The translations under genes were made by a program, and so were the position numbers. The notes beneath the pieces are model-generated. The model saw nothing but the letters and a program-made list of their open reading frames with translations. It ran no database searches and was not told the DNA's origin. Positions 41,741-52,852 of a DNA stretch of 64,000 bases are shown here, piece by piece (position 1 is the stretch's first letter; each line of letters begins with the position of its first letter). Where the stretch lies: assembly GCA_031763025.1 (NCBI GenBank), contig JASSKH010000017.1:4220041-4284040 (forward strand). Reading direction: 5' to 3'. The stretch comes from Macrocystis pyrifera (lineage: Eukaryota; Sar; Phaeophyceae; Laminariales; Laminariaceae).

Positions 41741-44472
41741 TCACTTTCTCTTCCGCCGTGTGTTCGGCCTTGCGTTAGGATTGCGAACACCGGGGGTGGT
41801 GCCGCTTGCGTTCGCGCCGGTCCCTCCTCCGAAATCTCGCGACACCTCTTCTTTGAGCGCCGATTTGAAGCGCTCGAATCTCGCCGCCACCGACCCTGCC
41901 TCCTCCTTTGCCTTCGCCCCTGCCCCTGCCCCCTGCTCCATGGTGTCACGCAGGAATTTCTCCGCCTCCTTCGGGTTCTCGACCATTTTCTTCGTCTGCT
42001 CGACCTGTTTTTTTTATAGGGGGGGAGGCGGGGGTTACTAGGGGATAGAAAGGCGTTTCGCACGTTGCATTCGGAATGAGAAATCAGTTACAATACATTG
42101 AATGAGGGATTAGGGCTGATGTTTTTGTAGGGAGGCGTTTCGCACGTTGTATTTCGACTCAGCACGTACAAAACATTGGATGTGGCGCTGTTGTAGATAA
42201 CACCGAAAGACGCGATGAAGCTGGTTGCATAGGGACGCTGCTACATGCATGTACAGCACAAGTACGAGTACTATACTATTGCAGTCGTAGCGTGAGTGCA
42301 TGCACGCATCGTCGGCAATTTTCTCCTTCCTCTGGAGAAGACACGAAGAGGGTACGTCTCGTACTCTTCTAGAACCTGCATACCTAATGCCGATTGCACC
42401 ATGCCATAGCGCTGATGCACAAGCACGTGAGCTCACGTCTGTCCGTCTGTAGCGCATTTCTGGCGCTGTTCTACAGCAGTTTTAGGGTTCCAACCAGTTA
42501 AAAAATACAGAAGTACTTGCAGCACGAGCAATATAACTGGTATGAAATACGAACACGGCCAATGAGACGCGTCCAATCGATCTTCGAGATGCTCTACATT
42601 TTCCGAACCGCGCGCCGTTGACAACAGATACTTTTTGCCAGTGTCAGCGTTAGACGGACACATGACGATCTGGTGGTGCTCGTACTTGGCCCGCCAACAA
42701 CCTGAACCTCTTCTCTCTCACTTATACTTTCTGTTTTAACATAACTTCCACATACAATGACAGGGAGGTTTGGTTGTACGTCTGTTGAAATGATTATCCT
42801 GCGATGTACCTGGTATATATTATACGAGCTGGGCCAGCCATGAAGCGGACAATCAATCATGGAGTCGTATTTCGTGAACCACTGAAACTTAGGACTTGAA
42901 ATTTGGAGGCACTGACCCTGACATAACAGTGCATGTTAAATATTCGCCTCAATACTCGACGAGATATCGGCGAAAACTCAAAAACACCAACTCTTCACAC
43001 TAAATTCCGAAATAAAATCGTCGTTCTCGATCAAGGCCAAATTTGGTGGAGACGTTACTGGGGATACAAGGAGAAGATCGACATCAGTTTCATTGGCCAA
43101 TTCGTTGCCCACCACGAGATAAAACCAAAAACAATATTCCATACTTAAATCAAGTGTAACGAGAAAAATGGTATTTACTGCGATGCAGCGCTCAATTTTG
43201 CGATTTTCGATCTGAAATTTCAACACGGTATTTGTGACGCCCGTGCGAAATTATGTCGTTCCTGGCTTCTTTTTTTCGTTTGTTCTCTGGAACAAAAAAA
43301 AAAAAAAAAAACCCCCCCGACACGTCTCGGTTGGTGTATGGACAACACCGTGTCAAAATTCCATGTCCAACTGCGTATAATAGGGCGCTGCATGGCGGAC
43401 CTCCTGAATCGACAGGGTCTTGGCTGGCCCAGCTCGTACGCAAGAACCCTAAGAAGCCACCAGAAACCTTTCACACACGTGGGTGTACCTCGCACGAATG
43501 CTGCTGCATCAAGGGGCCCCCTCCACTGGAAGCAGATCATCACGATTACATATAAACAAAGGCACTACTACGGCGACATTTAGGACCCATTCCAAGATTT
43601 CAGGCCTTGCGTTTCACGACTACGGGGACATTTGGGACCTATCCCCGGATTTCAGGCCTTGCGTTCTGGGCCGGAGTTATGGGTGGGGTTGGGGTGAGGG
43701 TTAGTCGCCGATCTCCACGGCTGTGAGAGCTGCAGTGACGGAACTTCATGTGACATACGCATATATCATAGGGATTTAGGGGTTATTCGCCTCGAAAAAT
43801 GCTGCAGGGCTCCACTGTCGTCGTACGCTGATCTGTGGGAGTTGGCTGGTGTGCCAGTGAGGCCGGATGCGGTGAGACAATGCGAAACACAAGGCCTACG
43901 AAAACGCGGAGGCGGGATGGCTCCTACAAGTAACTCCGAGCACATGGGAGGATAAACAAGCTATCGCTTGTGGCTGCCTAAGCATCTGTAAGCCTCGTCA
44001 GTTTTACTATTGATATAACAGCGTGTAAGGGCGTAGACATTTACAGGCTCGCTACGCGTGTCGGTGTACGCCGGTACAACGGTGCTACTACGCTATATAC
44101 CATGGTGGTCGGTACTACTGCTCGTGTACGTAAGTCTAAAAATCTACTATACTATCATCTCGATGACATCAGCACACAACATCGTAGCAACAAGAGGAAA
44201 AACGCGGCGGATTGGAGGACAAAAAACGCCCCGACCAATTGCGTGCTGCAAGCAACGAGCTCGTATATACACGTCGCGGGAGCACCCTAGCTTTTACAAC
44301 ACCCGCGCCAACCCCCGAGGGATTCCTCCTCGCCGGGTTGAGAAAATATCTTTCTTCTCACCTTGAGGTGTGTCCTCATAGCGAACTGCTGGAACGACCG
44401 CGAATTGGCCAATCGCTTCGTGATGATCTCGCTGGCGAAATGGTTGACAATACGGATGAGAAACTGGGCCAT
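41741..44472 (-). CDS. Small conserved protein of unknown function, two exons
   Basis: Exon 1 (44362-44472) encodes MAQFLIRIVNHFASEIITKR then LANSRSFQQFAMRTHLK and ends at a GTGAGA donor. Exon 2 (41741 to about 42006) starts after TAAAAAAAACAG with VEQTKKMVENPKEAEKFLRD, then an Ala/Gly/Glu-rich helix-prone part and a basic end RPNTRRKRK. The phase-0 join gives about 125 residues. The pattern of LANS followed by FQ-FA-RT recalls a family of small uncharacterised plant and algal proteins; that resemblance is from memory and no function is known to me. The intron is about 2.35 kb. The frame is open upstream of the chosen ATG, so a 5' exon cannot be excluded. Confidence 0.7.
43560..43685. repeat. 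Imperfect tandem duplication of about 55 bp
   Basis: Two copies of GGACATTT(A/G)GGACC...GATTTCAGGCCTTGCGTT in tandem (about 43570-43612 and 43622-43672), in the intron of the small conserved gene. Confidence 0.7.
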
Positions 44473-45266
44473 AATGGCGGCGGCTCGTTGGTATCTACGT
44501 CTACTGCAGCAGTCGAATGTGTCCTCCCGTGCTGTAACCCAGAAGTGAGATCGGTTCAGTCCTCAGGGGTTGATGCCCTCTTCTTTCCCTTGCTCCTGAA
44601 GGGTGTGTGTGTACGAATTGTTGTGTTGGTGCTTCTTTTGTTTTTTCTGTTTGGGCGACGAATGCCTTTTGGAGTCGTTGGAACTCCCAAAATTATCTCC
44701 GCTTGTGTCCGTCTGTCCTGTGTGCTCTATCTTCTTTTCCACGGCTGGATCGCCTCCGCACAGGGTCATGGTGAGACTACTCTCTGTGGTTTGCTGTTGG
44801 CGTTTTTTTGCTGTGCTTGTGCCCGCGTCACATGTACGGAATATCCCTTCACGGTGTATCAGAAAAAATCTACATCAACGCACGCTTGGTACAGCAGCAA
44901 CGGTACGAGTGCTGTACCTACAAGCAGTAGTACAGCAGCAGTCAGCAGTCGTGTGAAATGATATGATTATCGTACATATGATACATAGCGATCATCGTAC
45001 CTTCTTGTACCCGACGTAGTCGTGAGGAGGCACCTATCATACGAGCAGCATTTCTAAGTCGCTTATATACCTGGCATCGGCATAGACTACGAGTAGTAAT
45101 GTAGGCTTTACTTTACCAGTCTTCTTGGCGGACGTTTCCGAAACCTGGCTGTCGCAAGCCGGGACAGCAGCCACGACGTGGGACGTGAGGCCTTTCGCAA
45201 TCCCGTTGCTGCTGCCGAAACCTTATAATATTGCGACGAGCACGGAGCAAGAGCTACGTACAGAGC

Positions 45267-45358
45267 ACCACTCTGGACGTAAATGCAGGGGTCGTTTCGT
45301 GTCTATTAATTATATGAATGTCCAAACGGTCCTTATTTACACTTTCGTCCAGAGTGGT
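45267..45358. mobile_element. Short TIR element, ACCACTCTGGACGTAAAT ends
   Basis: About 92 bp with near-perfect inverted ends ACCACTCTGGACG/CGTCCAGAGTGGT. Confidence 0.65.
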
Positions 45359-45852
45359 AGGCAGTACTTACAGCAAGTATGCAGCGTGCTTGTCGCTGAT
45401 GCTGCTGCTGCTGCTGTTGTTATCGCTTCTTTGATACGAACACTACTGTTGGACGTACGAGTACTTAGTTACACTCATCAAATCAGAATTATGAACCCTT
45501 CTGAGACTAGGAATCACAAGGGCGAACTTTACAGAAACAAATGCGTCAGTTCAGGTTCCCGATTTATGATGGATGGGCTGGTTGTGTAGAAGATAAAAAT
45601 ACATTCATAAAACGACGATTTGGTGCATTCGCACTGCAAGATGGATGTACCACTGCTGCTGCTGAGACCACCTACCTGCGGGCACTTGCTATCAATTGCC
45701 CTTCAAACCCACTCGAGCCAGGTACCATACGTTCGCAACAATAGCTCATAATTGTCGCTGATGTGCCTGCTTTCTCGTTCGTTACCCCTGCGCTTCCGTG
45801 AACATGAACTCGTTCTCCGCTTTCGTGCGTGTGTTTTGCCTTCACCTTGAAG

Positions 45853-45996
45853 TCGCGAGGAGCGGATGCGGCCTTGAAGCCGCGAGGAGAGGATGCGCCT
45901 GGCGTTGCACAGCTTCGGGAAGAGGTGGCCTCCCTCCGAGGGGACGTCGACCACATCCGTTCGGCCATGCAGGACATGCACCGAGAGGTGAAATAA
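45853..45996 (+). CDS. Coiled-coil C-terminal exon, unknown protein
   Basis: Plus-strand frame after a TTGAAG acceptor, ending at TAA. It reads GVAQLREEVASLRGDVDHIR then SAMQDMHREVK, with Leu/Val/Ile/Met at heptad spacing, so it likely ends in a coiled coil. Upstream exons were not found. The opposite strand is also open here but has no such pattern. Confidence 0.4.
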   Translation, partial: SRGADAALKPRGEDAPGVAQLREEVASLRGDVDHIRSAMQDMHREVK

Positions 45997-47229
45997 ACGA
46001 GCGCGCTCCTAAACGCTCCGATAGCGGCTGCTCCTCGGGTGCTCTGGCTTCCCCTGTCTTTGTCGGCCATCGATCACTTTAGTCGCTCCAAATCCATCTC
46101 TCGGCACGCGGCAAACAAGCGTTTGCCCGGCCGTCGCTTTCTGACGCTCGGACTAGAGCACACGGTCTTTTTAGGAGCCCGAAATGGGCAAGTTTTCTGT
46201 CCGTTGCTACCTTTTGTGCATCTTCCCCAGCCTGCTGCTGCTGTTGCTGCTGCTGTATCAATACTTAGTAGGCTGTATGCCCTCGGTTTTGTGTCAGAAA
46301 ACAATGCGCGACGTTGGAGTGTTGTTGGAGGTATACGCTGCTGTACGGCGGTAACAGCGTTGCGCTGTGCTCAATTAGGGGGTTCTGTGGAGGCTGTGAG
46401 CCCGCTCTGCCCTGGGAGACTGCTTTAGTGGCACACCTCCACGCCCACCGTCAGCGCCAGACGGCACGTCATCGTGCTGCACATCCCGTAGCCCCGAGTC
46501 GAGCATTGACTCGTTTCTCCCTTGTGAGCAAGCTGCCGCGAGCTGCGCAAAGTGTGTCTCTAAAGGGGATGACAGCAATTATGACCTGACACTAGCGCGG
46601 AACGATTGATTCGCTTCGGCGTTCGAACGGCGACCTTTGCGACTGCAACCGGCAATGATTTGCGCCTTTTTGTGATAGCCGCACGCCGACCCCATCCCCG
46701 TACGTGTGCTATTGTTTGCATAATGTTGCGCTCTGGCACAGCAGAATTGTGCTCATGCTACGGCCGCACCGACCGACAACAGCGCGTGTGGTTGTTATCG
46801 AAGCATGACACAACTCACCAGCCTGACCCTTCTAAACCTGTGTTAGTCTACTGATACACATATCATGTATCCTGGTACGTATTTATAAAATTAAAAAACA
46901 ACAGCTGTGAGATCGACGAATTCGTCGAAACTCATTTTTGCAAGCTGTGTGTGGTGATACCTGGATCGCGCGTACTATGGGCTTTATATGGCCTCATGCA
47001 GGGTATACAGTCCGTATATGAGGAAGACAATATCTGAAGCTGTATAATTCAAGGAATGGGTGTGTCTACAATTGGAATATATATATATATATATATTTTA
47101 ATCCGGAGGTTGCACGCAGCTTGCCGCGAATTAGATATGATGTATATGCCGTCAACGTCATCCACGGGTTTTATCACCTACAAATTGAAAAAAACATACG
47201 GCTCGCTTTTGTTTATGTGCCGGCCACAG

Positions 47230-49231
47230 GTGGGATCGGCGGTTCTCTTGTTGAGCCGTTTCATTGGGCTCGAGTGGGACACCGGGGAAGCCGTGCGCCT
47301 AGCGGAGAAACGGAGCGCGTCAGCTAGCGATGCGGTGGAGCGCCTCTCCGATGACATCGGCAATCTCGAACACCGCTTGGCGGTCGCCGGGGAACCGAGA
47401 CCCGAAAATGTACGAGGTGGAGACAGCGGCGGTGGTAGCGGTGCAACATGTGAAACGGCCGAGGGCAAACTTGGTGGTGTAACTTTTGGAACGACCGAGG
47501 ATAGAATCGGCGACGCTGCACCGCCAACAACAGGCCGGCCGGGCAGCGGTGGCGCCGCCGCGGGTGGCGAGGGCGGAGAGGGCCAGAGCCTGCAGTCGGA
47601 CCGCTCTCGACTTTCGCGGGACCGGGACCCGCCGCACCCACGCTCGGACATCCAAGGCGCTTTGCCCCGACATCGGAACGACTATGGGAGCAAGGGCGGC
47701 ATCTTAGCACCGGCAATATCACTAGCTACAGATGAACGCGTTACAGATGCTGCTGCCGAGGGCGAGGGCACAGAAGGCCACCATGTGGAAGACGGGCCTT
47801 TATGCTCGGAGAAGCAGGGGTTGCCATCTTTCTCTCCAGACGGCGAGGAGGGGGCGCTGTTGTCTCGACAACCGAGCGCAGGGGGGGGAGTCGGCGGACC
47901 CACGTTACCTGTGGTGAAGCAGCCGCACGGAGACACCATGATGACAGCTGTGGCGGCGGCGGTTGTAGCGCCACGACGGCCAGATACACTTGGAGGCGGT
48001 GCTCTCGCGCCGAGCAGCCGCGTGCTAGCTCAGGAAGAGTCGTCGACGAGGCTGCGGCGTCCTCGGGAGGAACCGCTTCCAGTGCTCGGTGCTGCTGATA
48101 GTGAGGCGGGCGGACCGGCTTCGATGGGTCAGGGTGTCACGGATGCTAAGGAGCTCGATCAAGACAAGGAGAAACGTCTAGAAGAAGAAAATGAGAAAGG
48201 TGACCAGGGGGAGAAGAAGGGCAAAGAGGAGGAGGAAAAGGAACATAGATGTATGAAGGAAAAAGACGAGGAAGATGAGAACGACGAGGAGGAAGAAGAA
48301 GAGAGGAGGAACGAAGGGGTGGCCGGCGCAACGAAGAGCGCATATCAACAATCAGGATCGATATCACTCACTCTAACAGGCGGTCCGTTTTCCGACAAGC
48401 ATGACGACAGCGCCAGGCGACCCCTCGTGGCAAAGGCATCGTCAGGAGAGTCTGAGTCGGGTTCCTTTAGCTCTCGACCGCGGGGTGAGGATGATGCGGG
48501 CGGTGAGCTTGGCGTTTCGGCTAGCGGCGAGGAGAGCAACCGTAGCAGGAGCATGCCGCTGAATGACCGAGGGGGGGCGGCGGCGGATCATTCAGAGCAC
48601 CGCACATCGGACAAAGAACGCTCAACGGCCAGGAAAGGTACAGCGACCCCCCCCCGCGAGCCCACCGGCGACCTCGCCGGGGGTCTCCCCGCGAAGTATT
48701 AGCGGCGGCGGCGCAGGTGGAAGAAATCCCGACGACACGAGTAGTCAGACGTCGGGCAGCTGGACTAGCAGGAGCACCGATTCTCGGTCGTCGGAGCAAA
48801 GCGATAGGTCGACGCCTTCAAGTGGTCGCGGTCGCGGCACCCCTGACAGACGAATGGCAGAACGCGGCAGGCAGTCACGGCCGGCGGCCGCAGTGGCGGC
48901 GCCGGCGGCAGCGGAGGCGGCTGGTGGTGCCAAGGCTGCGGTGGTTGAGTCGGGGCCGAACGGGGACAACGACGGGGGCGTTGTAGAGAGCGGCGATGCC
49001 AGTATAAGCACAGGGGGGCGGGGTAGTCAAAACCGGTTAGCGTTGAGGATATCGGTAGATGGGGTACCGCCTGCGTTGAGTCCTGTCGAGCTGCAGGGCG
49101 GGCCCAGAATTTCTTCCTCTTCGTTGAGCGATATTAAAGCTTCTGCTCCGATCCTCACGCCGCGACTATCCGCCCCACTTGGGACGCGAAGACGGGAAAG
49201 GGAGAAGCAAGAAGAGAGTGCCGGCGACTAA
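47230..49231 (+). CDS. Large acidic, disordered protein with N-terminal coiled coil (prefoldin-like?)
   Basis: The exon starts after GCCGGCCACAG with VGSAVLLLSRFIGLEWDTGE, then AVRLAEKRSASASDAVERLS and DDIGNLEHRLAVAG. This recalls the C-terminal strand plus helix of prefoldin-alpha or URI-type proteins, an uncertain match. The rest is Gly/Ser/Ala-rich with an acidic, Lys/Glu-rich block (about 48140-48320). The first frame stops at 48702; the plus-one related frame continues as SPPATSPGVSPRSISGGG to 49231. The two join smoothly if one C is removed from the nine-C run at 48647-48655. The end has LGTRRREREKQEESAGD. Upstream exons are not identified. Confidence 0.6.
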
Positions 49232-52200
49232 GCGTCGCATATGTCGGAAATATCAAAATCGGGAAGGCGGGGCTCGTTGCTGCTTTGCTGCGGGATTCAC
49301 GGAAGTCATGGAGTCTGAGTCTAGATACAGTGCGCGGGGAGTAGAGGGAACAGGTTATGTACCTCTTGAGGCGGCGATGGTTTCGAAAAACGCCTCCACC
49401 CAGTCCGTTCTTGCCGCAGTGGGGAGAATCTGGGTTGCCGACGGGGAAGAACGATGAGGACATTCCCGCACCGAACTACCTGGTGCAGGGGCATATTTTC
49501 TCGTCGTGTCAATCGGACAGCGTGGAGGGCGGCCCTGATGGGTGCGGGGGGGGGGGTGGGAGGGCTTCCACAAGGATCCCGACACGTGACCAAGCGAGAC
49601 AGCAGATAGATAATGAATAGCCATTTGTTGCCTGAACGTCCGCGATGGTTGCTGCTTTAGCCCCACCGCGGCACACAACAGCATTTACGCATGCAGTCTG
49701 CTACCTCTGCTCTGGCGCACGCTGGCACTTCACTTCTACAAGATTATTGTTTAAGCACTGCTGTCTACTTCGGGCTGCCATCACGATTTTTTGTATTACT
49801 TCGGGTACATAAGACATTATCTCTTTACCAACAACCACAAGATTGTGTCGCACACACTGCTAGTACAATCTCTCACTTGACCATGTTTGCTTTTTCATGG
49901 AACAATTGTGTTGGGCTAGTATGATAGTTAGGATCATTGGCTGGGATTTTCGCAGCGATCAGGGTATGCTCCATAAAATGACGGTGGCGTTGATCTGTGA
50001 AGGCGTTAAGAACGCGCAACTTCTCCCTTCGAAGTTCCTCATGTCGACAGGGACTGAACTCAAACATGGCACGCACGTAGCCGAACAACGTTCATCGCCG
50101 ACCTTGTGCCTGCTACGAGTATCTGTGGATTATTCCTCTACAACAGCAGTAAGTAGTTCGTTGAAGTGCACGATATTGACTACTGGAACATAGCTTATGA
50201 CACATCAATAAAAAGTATACCGACTGGTACCATGTACCAGGCATGGTGTAAGATAACGACTGGTGCTGTGCGTGAAGACGGGGTAGTAATGTCGTACCAG
50301 GTGCTTCGTTCGAGTACGAGGCATAGTACCAGTACCAGCGGTACGAGAGAGTGTAGTAGCTTCTTTGAGGATAGACTATAGTGCCGCTAAGGAATACACC
50401 GCTTTCTTTTACATGTGTAGCACCAGCCGTCGATGCCTGTGCAGCCGTTCGTTCACAAGTCTTATAGAGAGACCAGGAGTTAGGCGCAGCGGCGCAGCGG
50501 CACAGCGAGTTTGAACTTACCAGGTACGAAATCACGAAATTACGCGGCATATTTTACTTGGCACTTGGCATTTGACATGATGGTTGAGGTGTTGACGTAT
50601 GATAAAAACGGTTTCGGATTTTCAGCCGACTGTTCACTGCCGTTCACATTGTCTGTTGTTGACTACCGCTGTGTCCACGCAAAAACAAGCTCGAGGTGTG
50701 CGAGTCTCGGCCAGTGGGGGCTCACGAGGATTATGCGAGGCCAGACAGGCCACGAATCCGTTGGCAATGCTCCTCCGAGTCCTCTCTGCCGGGGTGCGCT
50801 GCAGCACACAGATCAGGCGAGCCCTCTACGATTTGTTGTGGCGTTCCGATCTTGTCGATATGATACGCGGCGAAATATAGAATGAGCACAGCTACAGCAG
50901 TACAGCAGTTGCCTCAGACCGCTGCAGCTCTGTTTGCGTTGCCTCAGAGTTGCAGCGAGCTGTGTGAGAGAGGGGACTGTGGAGACAACTGCAGGGCACC
51001 ATGTTGGTGAACTCTTGCAGGCTGTGCATACGATGCGAAGCAGTCTCTCGGTCGTGTGCGGCAGTGCGGCAATTTTCGTTGAAAACTATAGCGCTCTCTG
51101 AAGCTTATCGACGATATGATACGATGTTTGATTGTGAGTAAGTTTGTGTGGCGTTCAAAGATACCTCGATTTATTATCTGCAGAAGCATACTCGTAGCAC
51201 CAGCCGTCGACGTCAACCAACTGAAGGCTTGTTTTGTCTGGATCGCCCGCAAAATAGGAACACCACCAGATCCTGGTGCGCGGGAATAAGCAACTCCCCA
51301 GGATATGTTCTCGATTTATCGTGAATCTTGAGACGGGTCTCTCGAGTTATCGTGAATCTTGACGCGCCTGTGCTCCGACGTAAACTTGTTCCTCTGCGCT
51401 TCGTATTGTACAGCGGCAGCGCTTGTCTCCGTCGATCGAATACTTGGGTCGCATTTTCCTTTCCCACAGGTTGCTCTGTTCGTGTTGACGAGGCGAACTG
51501 CTGTCGGTGTCGTCAATGCCAATTTTTCATAGTACACGATATCGCACAGTCGAACCCTCGACTTCTTTCTTGTCGGTACGTGTGTACTCGCGTTTTCACC
51601 TGTTTTGTGCCTGCCAAAAACAGGTCCTGGGTCTGGCGCGCGACCTCGTGCCTCGAGCGATGATGTCTTCGCCCCCTTCCCGCCGAAAAGGGTGGCACAA
51701 TCAGCAGCCGCAAAAGCAGGTATCACGGCAATCTACTTTGCTCTGACTGTCGAGCGGTTGAGTACGGAGTTGGCGTTCCGTCTCTATTGTTGCTTGTCGC
51801 GGTAGAGACGGAACGATGTGTCGGTCTCTTGAGTTGGTTTGTACCGCTCTGTTCGCGAACTTAAGGCGCGCTTGGGTTAACATATTAAAAACGACGTGTA
51901 CTTTATTTTTCGGACATGCATGTATATGAGCGTACGAAGAGAGAGGACGATTTCACTTCCAGGCGTTCTCGTCACTACGTTTGGCCAGTTGCGATTATTT
52001 ACGTAGCCGTCAGCTGCCTCCAACGAAAACAAATGGGAGAGTCGCGGCGTATTCGATGTTCGTGCGTGGTGGTAATCGTCCGAACACTGCCGACAACGCA
52101 TACCAGGTACCGATTGCGTCGTTTGATGCACACACACCCTTATGCACCATCTTTTGTGTCGGCGTTGACAACGCCAGGGCGCTTCTCCGAGAGGCGCTGC

Positions 52201-52852
52201 TCGGCCGGCGAACAGCCCTCTGCGGTCGTACGCCAAGGGGAAAAACTCTCTCTGGCTTTTAAACTCGGACAGCTACAGGTTTGTTGACAGAATGAGTGCC
52301 GACATGTACATGCACTCCTGTTAACAGTACTCTTTTATAGAGTGAATCTGGTTTCCGTTCGAAAGCATGATACTTACCAAGTACGAGCGGCACGAGTACT
52401 TTCGGTTTTTTGTTGTTGTAAATGTCATGGTCACTGACGACGCAGCCACCGGACTGCCACCACTGTGCGTACGTAGTGTATGTACGGCGTAAACTGAGCG
52501 GATTATTTTATCAAGGCGATTCATCGTTAAATATCAGGTGTAACATACATATGACCTTCCACTATTTAGAAACGCGCCGCCACCACCACCGACAGGAATA
52601 CATAACCCGAGGAGTTCAGACTGCGAACATCGATATATGTTTCATTGCCGATAAAAATCAGTCCTTCGGCAACCGAAAAAAAAAAAAAAACGGCTCTTCA
52701 CGAAACAACTCCCTTTCCACCTCAATCAATCTCAACACCCGCTACGTAAACGCCTTGCCATAACACCGCGCCATCAAACCCGGTTCCCCTACGTCAAAAC
52801 CAGCAGCTTACCCTCTACGTATCTTACCTCAACTTTCTCTTCACGAAAGCAG
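49232..52852. other. Intergenic stretch with possible small exons
   Basis: No secure gene. Two plus-strand stretches look slightly coding: 50680-50880 (ATNPLAMLLRVLSAGVRCST..., to a stop) and about 52180-52279 (EKLSLAFKLGQLQ then a GTTTGT donor), the latter perhaps a 5' exon of the cytidine-deaminase-like gene, though the phase does not fit directly. Confidence 0.3.
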
